Positions 1 to 11,900 of a stretch of 64,000 bases of DNA are shown here, piece by piece (the stretch's first letter is position 1; each line of letters starts with the position of its first letter). The position numbers and the translations under genes were made by a program. A model generated the notes under the pieces. The model was not told the origin of the DNA, searched no databases, and worked only from the letters and a program-made list of their open reading frames with translations. Source of the DNA: Deuterostichococcus epilithicus (taxonomy: Eukaryota > Chlorophyta > Trebouxiophyceae > Prasiolales > Stichococcaceae); the NCBI GenBank assembly GCA_033439295.1, contig JAVTLE010000001.1:310001-374000 (forward strand), in the 5' to 3' direction.

Positions 1-1
1 T

Positions 2-2288
2 GTCGCTGCGACGCAGTTTCCGGACATCTGCTTTGCGGGCGCGCCCGGGCTGGAGGCCGCCGAGCAGCTGCACGACGTGTTCCCCACCATGGACCTGCGC
101 TTTGCCGGCGGCGTGGCGCTGCGCGCGGGGCCGCTCAACTACCTGTTCGTGCACGCGGCGCAGCGCGGCGCCTACTGCCTGGGGGTCTTCGACAATGCAC
201 AGCAGGGCACCCTGCTCGGCGGCATCACCTTCCGCAACGTCCTGGTGCAGGTGCGGATCCATTCACTGTGGTGTCAACCATCTGGCAGTGTCGCCACCAG
301 TCGTCTGACGACTGCAGTGATGCCACACCCTGCTTGGCGGCAGCACCCTCCGCGGCGTCCTGGCTCAGGTGCGGTTCCCTCACCGGTGTTCCCCGTCTGG
401 CAGTGTCGTCACCAGTCGTCACAGACTGCGGTGATGCCACACCCTGCTTGGCGGCAGCGCCTTACGCGGTGTCCTGGTTCAGGTGCCAATGCCTTTCTAG
501 CCGTATGAATGTCCTGCAAACCGGCTTGCACTGGAAAGCAGACGGTTGCACGCAATGCTTCATTTGGCCAGGCGGCACCGCCTTCCGCTGTGTGCTGATC
601 CCGATGGGAGGCTCCAGCCAGCAGTCGCCGCGGTCTTTGGCTGCGTTCCTGGCTCGCACAGGAGGGACGTAAGTGTTGTCGCCCAAACGTGCTGAACGGA
701 CTCTTGCTGGGATGCCCCCATGTTGTGGCCAGGAGCTTCACTATGAGATCTTTCGCTTGGCATCCAATCTCGCAGCGCTGCGGCCGGCCGTCTGAACGCT
801 TGCCGGTCTCCATGCTGCAGTATGATCGGAGGAATGGCAGGGTGGGCTTCGGAAGGGCAGCCTGCCAGGCGATCGGCCTGGCGGCGCAGGCGGCGCCGTG
901 CACTGGCCGCGGGGGCGACGGCGCCCCATCCGATGGGTCGCGGGAGGACCTGGACTGCGGCGACGGCCTGGCGACGCCGTTGGAGGCGGCAGCAGCCGCC
1001 GCCAGCGGCGGCGCCCAGCAGCAGCAGGCCGGCTCGGGGTCCGAGTATGGCTCAGGCTCGGACGCCGAGGAGGGCGGCGGCGTCGTCGAGGCGGTCGCGG
1101 AAGGCGGAAGCGGCGCCGGCGGCGTCGACGGCGGCGGCGTGCTGGACCCTGGCGGGGCTGGGCTCTCCAACCCGGGGTCGGGGGGCCCCGGGGCGCTCAA
1201 CCCAGTGGCGATGGACGATGCCGCAGCGGCGGAGGACATTGATGTGCCCGTCATCGGCGCGGCGGCGGCCGGCGGCGGCAGCAGCATCAAGCGCAGGTGG
1301 GCTGCTGCATTCTGCCGCCGGGACGAATGCTGGTGTCCTCGCCATCACTATCAGTCATCTCCTGTGCCAGTTGGCTGTGTGGACAGCCTCTGGAATTCCA
1401 AATGTCGGCTAGGAGGCGATCAGTATTTCGATAGTTCCCAGTGGTGAAGGCCACAACCTCCACAAGTGAATTCTAACACTCATCCACTGCAGAGCCCTCA
1501 TACTGGGGCTGGGCGGCGCGCTTGGAGGCATCGCGGCGCTGGCGCTGGTGGCCGCCATTCTGGCACTGCTGGCGCGGCTGCGGCGACGCAGCACATTTGG
1601 CAGCAGCTCCTCACATGCGGTAGGCAGTTGACGGCATTTGTGCTGACATGCTCAAACTCTGTCTCAGGGCACACCTGCGGCACATTACAGCGTCTTGTGT
1701 TCAACCTACTGTTCCACCACCTGGCCGCCTGTGCTTCATACACATGTGCGCCGGCAAAGGGAGGGGGCAGGGGGTTGTGGAGGTGTGGCAGAGGCTGCTG
1801 GTGAGACGCCCAGGCCATTCGCAAAAGCTGTCGCAACAGCTCATGCACACGAAGGCTCCATTGTGGCGTCGTCGACCCCGCAGGCCGCCATGTCTCCCAG
1901 GACGGCAGAGGAAGGCACCGGTCTGCTTTCTGGCGAACACGGCAGCACCGGCGGCCCCCGGCGAGAAGCGCAGCTGTCCGCCATGCCAAAGGCGGCGGCG
2001 CAGGCGCCGGCGGCCGCGGCAGTCTGCGCCGGAGAGGCCGCTCCCGCTGGCGCGGGCCCCAGCCCGGCCGCCAACGGTGGCGGGAGCGCCGGCAAGACGA
2101 TGTCACCTGCTGCGGCACTAGCGGCAACGGCAGGCAGCCCGGCTGGTGTCAGGGTGGTGTCCGCCGGTAGGCGCCTGCCGGGCTCGCCGGCAGGCTCGGC
2201 AAGGGGCACGCCGCGGGGGGACAGGGGCGCGTCCAGAGGGGATAGGGGATCCACCCCAAGGGGCACGCCGGTGGAGCCGCTATCCTAA
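2..2288 (+). CDS. Aspartic protease (pepsin A1 family), C-terminal part with membrane anchor; 5' end outside window
   Basis: The gene runs in from the left edge. Exons read as 2-250, 821-1296, 1493-1619 and about 1794-2288 in compatible phases (449 codons in the window). The first exon plus the start of the second show a plant-type pepsin C-lobe: DICFAGAP, LFVHAAQRGAYCLG and LLGGITFRNVLVQ, followed by YDRRNGRVGFG. In this family these form the end of the C-lobe behind the second catalytic Asp; both catalytic Asp motifs lie upstream of the window. A Ser/Gly/Ala-rich linker follows, then one hydrophobic segment encoded near 1497-1580 (LILGLGGALGGIAALALVA) ending in basic residues, so the mature enzyme is probably anchored with a cytosolic tail. 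The tail is Pro/Arg/Gly-rich with RGTPRGDRG-like repeats before the stop at 2286-2288. The last acceptor (1793/1794) is the least certain boundary. Intron 1 is full of tandem copies of the exon 1 end. Confidence 0.85.
242..610 (+). repeat. Tandem decayed copies of exon 1 end and donor, period 114-118 bp
   Basis: The exon 1 end CTGGTGCAG|GTGCGG (242-256) recurs in the intron as CTGGCTCAG|GTGCGG (360) and CTGGTTCAG|GTGCCA (474), each preceded by copies of the GGCGGCATCACC / GGCGGCAGCACC stretch. A weaker fourth copy ends near 600. The copies carry decoy donors. Confidence 0.85.
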
Positions 2289-3148
2289 CGCCGCATGCCG
2301 CCAGCAGCGGAGACCATCGGTGAGAACTGGTCCTGCAGCTGAAGGCAATTGCAATATGATTGTGGCGCAGCGGCCGCAGCGCCCACGGAGTTGCATGAAG
2401 GCAGCTTCTGGGTGAGCCGGGAACCAGCTGCTGACTGCCAGGCCGATTGGGCCTGACGAGCAAGGTCTATACCACGGAACAAATTAAAATAGGGAACCAG
2501 TCCAAGTTTGCATTGTGCACTTTGGCTATCGGGTCATAACCAGTTCAGAAGGAACATGTGTCTCCCGGCCGTCGTATGACAGCAGCGGCAACCACCTTGA
2601 TTTAGTTTCTTCATTTACATGCGCCTTTCAGGCATGCGAGTATGTTTGCTCTGGCTTCCACACTGAGCTGCCTATGTGCCTCGCTAGTCGAGGCACATAG
2701 GCTTGCTCTTGCTCAGACACTTTGGTCCTCCCCTCTCCTCCCAGCGTAGCGTGCAACGTCCTTGCAATATTGTTGGGGCATGAGTCTAAGCACGGTGGCA
2801 ATGCACTGGCGCGTCAGGCTGCATGGCTGTTTGACGGCATAGTGCCTGGAGGGCCTGTGTTGACTACTGCTCATCTGTTGACAGCGTCAGGCATGGCACG
2901 TGCGGGTGGTTCCGGTCTAGCCGAATGCGCATGCGCAAGTCTGCATGATATACGTCGATGCTATGCTTCACACGGAAAGGGGGCAATCTATCCCGGGGTT
3001 TAGATGTGATGTGGTTGCAGTGATGCTGGCTCTAGCAGCAAAGCAACACTTCCTGCCTCTCTGTTCGTGCCAGTCCTGCCCCTGCCAGGAGTTCGCCGCG
3101 GTCATGCCGGTCGCAATCGTCTGACTTGCAGTTTGCAGGCCGGAAACC
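2289..3148. other. Intergenic, between convergent 3' ends
   Basis: No coding exon recognised. It lies between the stop of the aspartic protease gene and the stop of the ligase gene, so it holds two facing 3' UTRs. The only clear structure is a perfect hairpin at 2670-2702. Confidence 0.6.
2670..2702. other. Perfect 14-bp inverted repeat (hairpin), 5-nt loop
   Basis: Left arm GCCTATGTGCCTCG (2670-2683), loop CTAGT, right arm CGAGGCACATAGGC (2689-2702); the arms match without mismatch. It sits between two convergent genes and could serve in 3'-end formation of either one. No flanking structure typical of a tRNA or snoRNA was seen. Confidence 0.8.
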
Positions 3149-5360
3149 TCAGTCGCCGCCGCCGCCGCCGCCGCCATTCCGCCCCAGCCGCTCCTGTGCA
3201 GTCTCCATGCGCCGCGTCTGCCTGTTGTACAGGTCCTCTATGACGTCTGGCCCGGTGGCCTCCTCGGTGGTCTGCGCCACACGGACCGCGTTGGACTTTG
3301 AACAAGTAAGTAAAAAGCACCTGAAACTAGACCCTTGAAAAACCACTTGTCCCCTTCGATTGTCTGAAGGGTTCTCGTGCCGCATCGTTTGGCGATGCAC
3401 TCCGTCCGACAGGCGGCAGGCTTCGGGGAGGTCATGCTGCAGCAGCGCAGCACGTCTCCAGCCGTGTGGCATGGCGACGGGACGAGCTTGCAACTAGAGA
3501 AGAGCCCGCCGATACAGCAGATTTTGGAGAGCAGAATCGGGTTATGAGAGTTTGACCTTGTCCGGGCGCAGGCGGATGAAGCGGGGGAAGCGCAGGCTGA
3601 CGCCGCGCTCCGGATGCAGCCGCCCCGCCGCCGCCTGCACAGGCGGCGCACCGGCTGTGCGTCAGGTGCAGGGGCGATAGGACCAGTCCAGCAACATGGT
3701 GCACGACCCCAGGACGGTGGCAGCGCCAGGTTGCCTGGTGATCGCGTTCCGCAGACACGGGGCAGGAGCTCAATTGATCATGCAGCTGCCTCCCTCTGCC
3801 TCCCCCTGTGCCCCCGCCACTGCAGGAGGTACGGCGGTGACGGCAGCACAACCAGCGCGGCGTCAGCAGGCCTGGCTTCCAGGGCCTCATGGCACGGCGA
3901 GCAGGGCATGGCGGACCCACCTTGTGCACAGGGCTGATGGTGAGGTCGGCGCCGCGGATCTCCCACACCTCACCCGCGTCGAACCACATGTCCGGCGCCT
4001 CGCCGGTCACGTAGTAAGACTTGGGCCCCGGCAGCAGCCGATCCCGCATGCGCGCGCTTGCCTGCGGGGCCGAAATCACCTATGTCTGAGCGCTTGATAC
4101 GAATGCCTTGCCAGGCAGGACAGAGGGCACGCAGGCTCGACATCTGGTGCGAATAAGGGGCCTCCATGATGGGCCGTCAGCGGTTGAGCCCCAGCCCCGG
4201 CGCTGTCAGCGGCGTAGGGAGTTGCCGCCATGTGCAGGCAAGCCCCTGATCGCTGGGCTGGGCGAGCCAGAGGGGCCTGCAGGAGGAGTCGGCAGAACTA
4301 AAAGCCCTAGGGGCACTGCACCTTGGTGCAGAAGGTGTGGTTGAAGCATGAAAACACAGGAGCCAGGGGACGATTGTAGAACACGACATCAAGCCATACC
4401 AAACCAAACAGATACCAATCCGGAAACAGGGGTGGTCTGCGTGTTGAACACTGGGTCACCCCTCAACGAACCGCACCTCTGCGTAGAAGACGTCAGTGAA
4501 GCCGGACATGCAGCGGCACACGGAGGTGAAGGTCTCCGACTCCGGGTCCCACGCAGCCAGCAGGAAGGGCGAGATCCAGCCGGCCTTGCGGCCGTTGCCG
4601 TGCCAGCCGCCGATGGGCACAAGGTCCAGCGAATCCCGCAGCCCCTCGCAGTAGTCCCTACAGGCGACACCGACACAAGGATGTTGCACGTCTGCCCATC
4701 TGCCAGCCGCCGACGCGCACCAGGTCTGAGCAGTGCCACAGCGCATCGCAGCAGCCTCAGCGGGAACAGGACAGTGCCGCTGCACATGCCGCTGTTGTAT
4801 GAACATTTTAACCGCAGCACAACCGGCATGCCGTGGAAAGGAGGTGCGCCGTCGCCGGCCACGAAAAAACCTTGCTGCGCTCGAAAGGCTGGCGGGTCGA
4901 TCGATCTCGATCCATGCGCCATCTCAAGCGAGGAACCTGCCTTTCACGCTGCATCATGTTGATCCACAGCGCTCTGAGGGCGGTCGCCCATGTGGAAATG
5001 ACGATGCAATAGTGCAGTGCAAACCTTCTTGCACCTTTGTCTTCAAAAACCATGGGTCGGGCACCATGCATGTGCATTGGGGGCCGCAGACCCACCGCTT
5101 GATCTTGATCCACGACTCGGAGCGCTTGGAGGGCTGGTAGGTGGCGCCGCCGTCCAGGCGCTTGAGCATCAGCCCCTCGGTCCCCTCCGCAAACGCCTCC
5201 AGCAGGAACTCCTGCACCTGTGCACATGGTTCCAAAAAAACCGTCTTTGTTACACATGAGGGGTGGGGCGCCAACAGCCTCGTGTGTGCTGCATTCGAGG
5301 GTGCTCTGGAGGGAGAGGCGGGCAGGGCGGCTCTGCAGATTGCGGCACAAAGAGGAGGCA

Positions 5361-5392
<32 letters not shown>

Positions 5393-5919
5393 GCCGGTGC
5401 AGCGCCAGCCGCAAGGATGCGCTGCCAGCTTTGAGTGATCAGTCTTGCCCGATTAGCGATCACGATAATCTCGTTCGCATGGTCGGAGGCCAGGGCGCGG
5501 CAGTCCTGTCACTGAAAGCGTACTGTCTCACAGAGGGAGGGGCACAAGGCACAAGGGCAAGGTCACAAGGCTCGGCCTCTGCAAACTATGATGGCCGCAG
5601 CACTGACCCCAAGAGGAGGCATCAGGGTGAGCATCGGTGCCGTAGTCATGTACGAGCTCACCTTCCGCGCTTCAAACAAGTACAGTTTCCGCCAGCGCGG
5701 CGAGGAAAACAACCATCCCCGACAGGATCGGCGGCGCTAAAGTTCCTTATTTGAGAAGTCCACCACGGCGCACCTTGGCCACAGCGTCCTGTGTCTGCTC
5801 GTCTCCCTCTGCCGCCGCCACCGCCTCAGGGGGAGGCGCCACCGTTTCAGCGCCTCCAACCGCACCGCCGCCGGCCGGCGCCGCGCCGTCGTCGTCGGAG
5901 CCGCCGACGCCGTCGCCGC

Positions 5920-5950
<31 letters not shown>

Positions 5951-8900
5951 GTCGCTGCCTGCTTCGCTGTCCGCGTCTGCTGCTGCGCCGGGCCCGCCGG
6001 CACCTCCTGCAGCGGCCTCTGTCGAGACGTCTGCACCTGCATCGCTGCCTGCTTCGCCGCATGCTGTTGCGGGGGCGCCGTCTGCCGCTGCCGCGTCGAA
6101 GTCGTCTGCGCCGCCAGCCAAGCCCCCAGCCACGGGGCCGGACGGAGACTCGGCGGGGCTGCCCCTGGCTCCCGCAGCCGCTGCCACACCTGCCGCCGCG
6201 GCGGCGGCCGCGACGCTGTCTGTGACGACCTCGATGGAGCGTGCGAGCTCGACGAAGCCCGGCCGGATGTTGGGCAGGATCTGTTGCAGGGGAGCGCAGC
6301 ACGTCAGCGAGGAGGTGCATGGAGACCAGCAGCGCTCGACGCCAAGGTGGGGGCAGGCTGCTGTTCCAGCATTCGGCTGTCGCGATTGCACTCACGTGGC
6401 CGGCTTGCGGGGCTGCCGCTTTTCCGCAGGTGGCCTCGCACCGGAGCTCGTTCGAGTCGCTACCCATGCCATGCTTGTGCTCAGGGGCCTGACAATAAAC
6501 GAGATGTCTCACTAAGTTATGATGTGGCACAGTGCAACACCGCACCTGCTGCATGCGCGCGCGCCGCTCTCGCAGCGGCAGCCCCACCAGCACCTCCCCG
6601 TTCGCGTACAGGGCGTCGAACGCGAACACGCACACCGGCACCGTGACCTGCAGTGGTGCACGGAGACGGCGCTTCACACCGTGAACAGGCAGCCGCCCCC
6701 GCGATTTCTGCGCTGAAGAGCCATGCTGTGCAGGTATAGGCGATGCTGCGGCTGACAAGCCATGCCGCGGCTGCGGACGCCGCTCCCAACGTGCACCGCA
6801 AGGCGTGCAGCCGCGGCCGCCAGCGTGAACCCCTGGGCAGCGATGCTCGACCTCGGCGGCACCAGAGCTGCTGCCGCAGGATCAGGGTGGTGCGCCAGGT
6901 TTTCAGGTACAGGTTTTTCGCTTGGTCCGCCCGCAACCACAGCGCAGCTGGCACCCGCTGACCTTCCAGTGCCTGTGCGCCCTGGGTGTGTCGACCTCGA
7001 CGTCGAAGCTGCATGGGTTGAGGGCTTCAATAGGGTACAAGCAATTCCCACCTGGTCGGCGGTGATGTCGCCGCGGGCGCGCGTGGCCAGCTCCTGGAAT
7101 GCGCGCAGCTTCACGCCGCCGTCGACGCCGCCGCGGTCCACAGCCACTAGCTCAGCGTCCAGCACCATGGAAGCCGCGCCGCCTGCGCCCCCGGGGACCG
7201 GTGGTGGGCATCAGGACTTGAGGTGCGCAGGCGCTTCTCCGGCTGATGCGTCAGGCGAGCCACACGCGCAAGGCACGACCGACTGTTCGCTCGCCCAGCT
7301 TCAAGGCGACCAGCTGGCAAACACACCCATGGCTGGCGCACGCTGCGGACCGCACGATGGGGAGTGAAGGGAAGAGTCGACCAAGCATTTTTGACGCGCC
7401 TGCGGCGGCGGCGCGCAGAGCTTCGCCGACATCCGGGAAGGAGCCGCTGCGATCCTCGCAGTTGCGGCTGAACACCTTCACCTGCGAGTAGGACTTATAT
7501 TGCTATCAGTATCATCATCAAATGCACGAGATTAGGCAGCCATCCTGTTGCTGTATGGGGCGTGGTGGCGCCCCACAGCCAGGCGGCTGCAGCTCATGAA
7601 AGCAAGTGACCGCTAAGCCCTCGAGGAGCACGCCATGCGCTCGGCGCGACGAGCAGCAGGTGCGCACGCTGCTAGCTGCGTTCGCCGTCTGATCGCTGCC
7701 ACCGCGACCTGCTGCCATGAATGCAGCCCCACATACCCCGGAATGCACCTGGAAGATGCATATTAGGGTTTACAGGGGGTCCACACCGTGCCGTCGGGCA
7801 GCAGGTGCAGCTGCGCTCGGACACCGTCATACTTGAACTCCGCCAGGAAGCGGCCGCCGGTGTCGCGCAGCTGCGCGATGGCGTCGGGGATGCCCTCGCA
7901 TATCTTGGCCAGCATCGGCTTCAGCGGCACGCCTACACGCGCGCAGGGACATGCACATGCGTGACCATTGACCAGTGAAAGTCGGCAAGCCAAGCTCCAG
8001 ATGTGCAGCGTGCTGACCACTGGCGCTGCCTCGCAGGCCATGGCCGGTTATGGGCTGCTGCAGGACGCCTGCAGGCAGCGGCGCATGGAAAGACCCCTTC
8101 AACCTTTTCCTACAGCCGCCCCAGGCCGCCGGGATGCCCAGTGTGAAGTCTGGCTTCGTGACATCACAAGGCGGGGTCAAACCAGCAACTCGACTCCACT
8201 CACCTGTTGTGAGATTGCATCTGCGGTGCTACCCTTGAACCTAGCCTCCACCGGCGCCGGGACCAACACGCGGGAGTTTCAGCTGGCCCTGCAGGGACGC
8301 TTCTCATGGCCCAGCCTGGCGTTGACACCCCGGGGGGGTTAGTGAGTGAGGTCGCATCACCTGGCGTCAGGCTGCAGCGCCGCTGCAGCTCCCCGGGGCC
8401 GCCCTCCACCAGCGCGGGCACCAGGATGTCCAGGTTGGGGCACAGGTGGAAAGCGTCCAGCGCCGCCTTTGCCGCCGCATCCAGCTCCGCCTTGGTCTTG
8501 CCGACGCCCTCCCTGCAGCGTAGATCATCCATCCCCATTAGCAATGCGCAAGCTGGAATGCAGCATTGAAAGGCGTCCTTTGCCGCCGCATCCAGCTCCG
8601 CCTTGGTCTTGCGTCCTCCCTGCAACGCAGAAACCCCGGCCTGGCCTGCAGTGCAACGTTGACAAGCGTCCAGTGGCTCTGTGCCTGCCACCGCCAGCTA
8701 TATCTTGGTCCTGCTGACGCCGTCCCCGCATCAGTCGAACCACAATCTGGACTTTGAGCTTCGCCGCTCTATGGTTAACGTTCCCTGATGTGAGCAGCGC
8801 AGCAGCAAAAGCGCTGCGCTGCCTGCGTCCAGCTGCGATCTGTAGCTCTATCAGCTGTCGAATCTGGCAGGTTTGGACAACCTGACAAGTAACAGAGCAT

Positions 8901-11900
8901 GATGCCTGTTACGATCAGGCACTCCTCGAACAAGCACTTCCAGCGCACCGGTACAGCAGCGTGAATCGAGCGCCGACAACGGACGCTTAGACATGGGTTC
9001 CTTGCGTGCTTGCAGCAGGTGCTGCGCACCGGTGCAGCAGCGTGGCTTTCGCGAGAGCGCCCACTATGGAACGCCAGTTGGCGCCCACCCGCAGGTTCTG
9101 CACCAGTGTACGCACTAGGTACTTGGTCTCCACGCCCCTGGAGACAGCAGGCGAGCGTTCCAGATTTAGGTCTGTGGGGCCGCGCGCGGGCGCCTGACAT
9201 GCGAGCGGAGCACATGCTGGCAGCCGCTGTGACCGAGCAGCTGTTGCGACCATGCACCGTCAGCAGGATTGTGCGGTGTATCCGGCAGCAAGTGTTGGAG
9301 CAAGTCCAGGAGCAAAACGGACACGGTGCTGCGCGGCGCCAGCCGCCCGGCCCTCGCCATCGAGCCGCCCCCAGCCAGGTGCGGCCACCCATTCTCCACA
9401 CGCTTCTCTTGTGTGCGTTTCCCACAGCGCACCGGCAGCGGCTGACCATCTGCTTGATGAGGTCCTGCTTCCGCTGCGCAGAGCCGGCGCCCTTGGTGGT
9501 GGCTATCGCCCGCAGCGCGGCGTACACGCCAGCCAGCGTGAGCGGCTTGGGCTTCATCAGCATGCTCTGCGTCCAAAGCAGCACCACTCGAGGTGACGAC
9601 TGAGAACCATCGAAATGAGCAAAGGCTCGGGTGGTGGCACGCACGCCCGCCGGCGCCGCCGGCTGCGGCCTAGCAGAACCGTCTGCACGCGGGAATGCTG
9701 TGAGACACTGCATGACGATGCAGCCTGCAGCTGCTTGCAGCCCACAGCAGAGGCCACGGATTCTCCCTCGCTGACGCGGGGCATCAGCGCCACAGCGCCA
9801 GCGCTCGCGTGTGACAACCAGGTGCTGCATCAGGCATGGACCAAAGGCTGCAGCGGCAGCTGCATCAGGCAGTGGCGCCTGCGGCAGCTGCACAGACCGC
9901 CCCCTCGCGGCGGCCGCCATCACGACCCCCCTGCTAACGCTGCAGCTGACCTCCAATGGTGCCCTACAACATCGCCGCCCCAGTCGCCGGCCCCACTCAG
10001 CTATCTGACAGCAAGTCTGCGCTGTGCTCTGTGTCAGGCGACGCAGCAGAAGAGAACGGGGTCGACCTGTCTTTCAACCGCTCTTGTCAAAAGAATTATT
10101 GAAAATCTACCTGCTTGACGCGGCACTCCTGCGCCACATCGCCCATGTCGCCGAGCACATCGTGCATGCGGCGCAGCTGGCCCCGCGTGACGCCCGTCGC
10201 CTCGCTGACAGCGGTCGCCACCGTGGCGCCGCCCACATGCAGCTCCACCTGCAGAGGTTTGACAATTACACAGGATACTTCTTCACTTTGTCAGATTTCG
10301 AAGTCAACGAAACTTACCGGGGCTAAGGCGGCCACTTGCTGCGCCCTGGGTGTATTTCAACGCCGCGTTCTCCATCGTTGCAGATGTTTGGTGCGCCCAC
10401 ACTCGCTCATCGGTTGCAATTGCACGCACAAGTCGAGGCCATCGGGTTCGGAGTGGACGGGAGCAGGATTTCACCTGCTGGAAATCGGGCGCAATCTTGC
10501 CGGTCGTCAAGTACACCGCGGCCAGCATGTCGCCTGCAGACATGGCACCGGAATGGGGGTGATTTGTGTTTGAAATGGAGGTCGCCAATGGACTGGCGAG
10601 AACTGCTGGGAACTGGAGGAGGTCGCCAATGGACGCTGCGTTGAGGAGAGAGGGCGGCTCGTCAATGGGCGTGCCGGCGCAGCTGCAACGCAGCGGCTCA
10701 AGCTGGCAGAATGGAAAGGGAGTAACAAGGGGGCCTCGATCGTCCTCCACCGGCACACTGCTGTGCAGAGTGCCGCAGGGGCCGGTCCCCAACAGGCCAT
10801 GCACATGTTGTGTTCGGGGGGGCAGAAAATCGCAACAGACCCGGAGACAGCGCCAGCACAGATCGGAACATGTTGGCGATGACGTCGGCAATCTTCAGCC
10901 GCTTCGTCGTGCCATCCATGGCCTGCACACCAGAGACGCAGCTGGGTTTCAGGTTCCTGCGCTTATCTTCATGTGTGATTTCACGCATCACATTCACGCA
11001 TCCGCTGCCAGCCTGACCGCGGCTCCGCAGGCGCATGTGCGCCACGATACATGCTATGGGACACCAGGGGCATTGTCGTGTTCACAGGCAGAGGCCGATT
11101 GGGGGCCGGGGTCGTGGTATCAACCCACACACCGCAAACGCCTGCGCCAGGTGCATGTACGGCGCCGGCTCCCCTGCGGCCCAGCAGGCGTCCGCCACCG
11201 GCCGGTACTCGCGCATGCTCTTGGTCGTGGCGTCGGCCGCCGGCGCCTTCAGGGTTCCAGGGCCGGGTCCAGCGCCTGCACGCAGCAGGCGCACGGGCAT
11301 GAGCGCTCTGGACTCATCATAGTCAGAAGCACATCCGCCAGATTCACCGTACTCGAGACCGCAGCTCAGAAGTCCGCCGCATGCTGTCAATGACGCTGCA
11401 CAGTGTGTGACACTACCCTTGCCCTGCAGTCCAGCGCGCCAGACACTGGGGCAGATTGCAGGGAAGCTGGTGCGCGCACCCTGCGCCGCCGGCGCGGTGG
11501 CGGATGCCACGCCCCGCATGACAGGCGCGCCTGCCGCTGCGGCAGCAGCCTCGCTGGTACCGTCGCCGCCGCCGTGTGCTGCCGTGCCTTCCTGCTGCCG
11601 CGTTCGTGTGGAGGGGCTGCGCTCGGGCGTGCGCGGCGGTGGCAGCTCTGCCTGGCCTATGGGCAAGAGAACAACACCGGAATGAGAAGCAGGCGAGACG
11701 AGACGAGTCAGTAAGCTGGAGACAGCAACCGTTCAGCAGTCCTGGCCCAGATGCGCAGAATCCGTGCACGCCTTGTAAACCTCGATTGGCAGGGTGATTC
11801 AGTGATCAAAGGTCATGGACCAACTGCACAAGGCAGGTGGAAGCACCTGCAGTCGGGCTGGCTGCGGGGCTGCCTGCGACGCCGCCAGACGCTTCCTGGG

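Noticed and set aside
409-1290. Long open frames opposite the protease exons
   Set aside because: They are G+C-driven mirror frames of the real Ala/Gly-rich exon on the plus strand, without motifs.
5751-6515. Long plus-strand open frame rich in Pro, Ala and Ser
   Set aside because: It is the antisense of the Ala/Gly/Asp-rich ligase exon 28, which is in frame with its neighbours.
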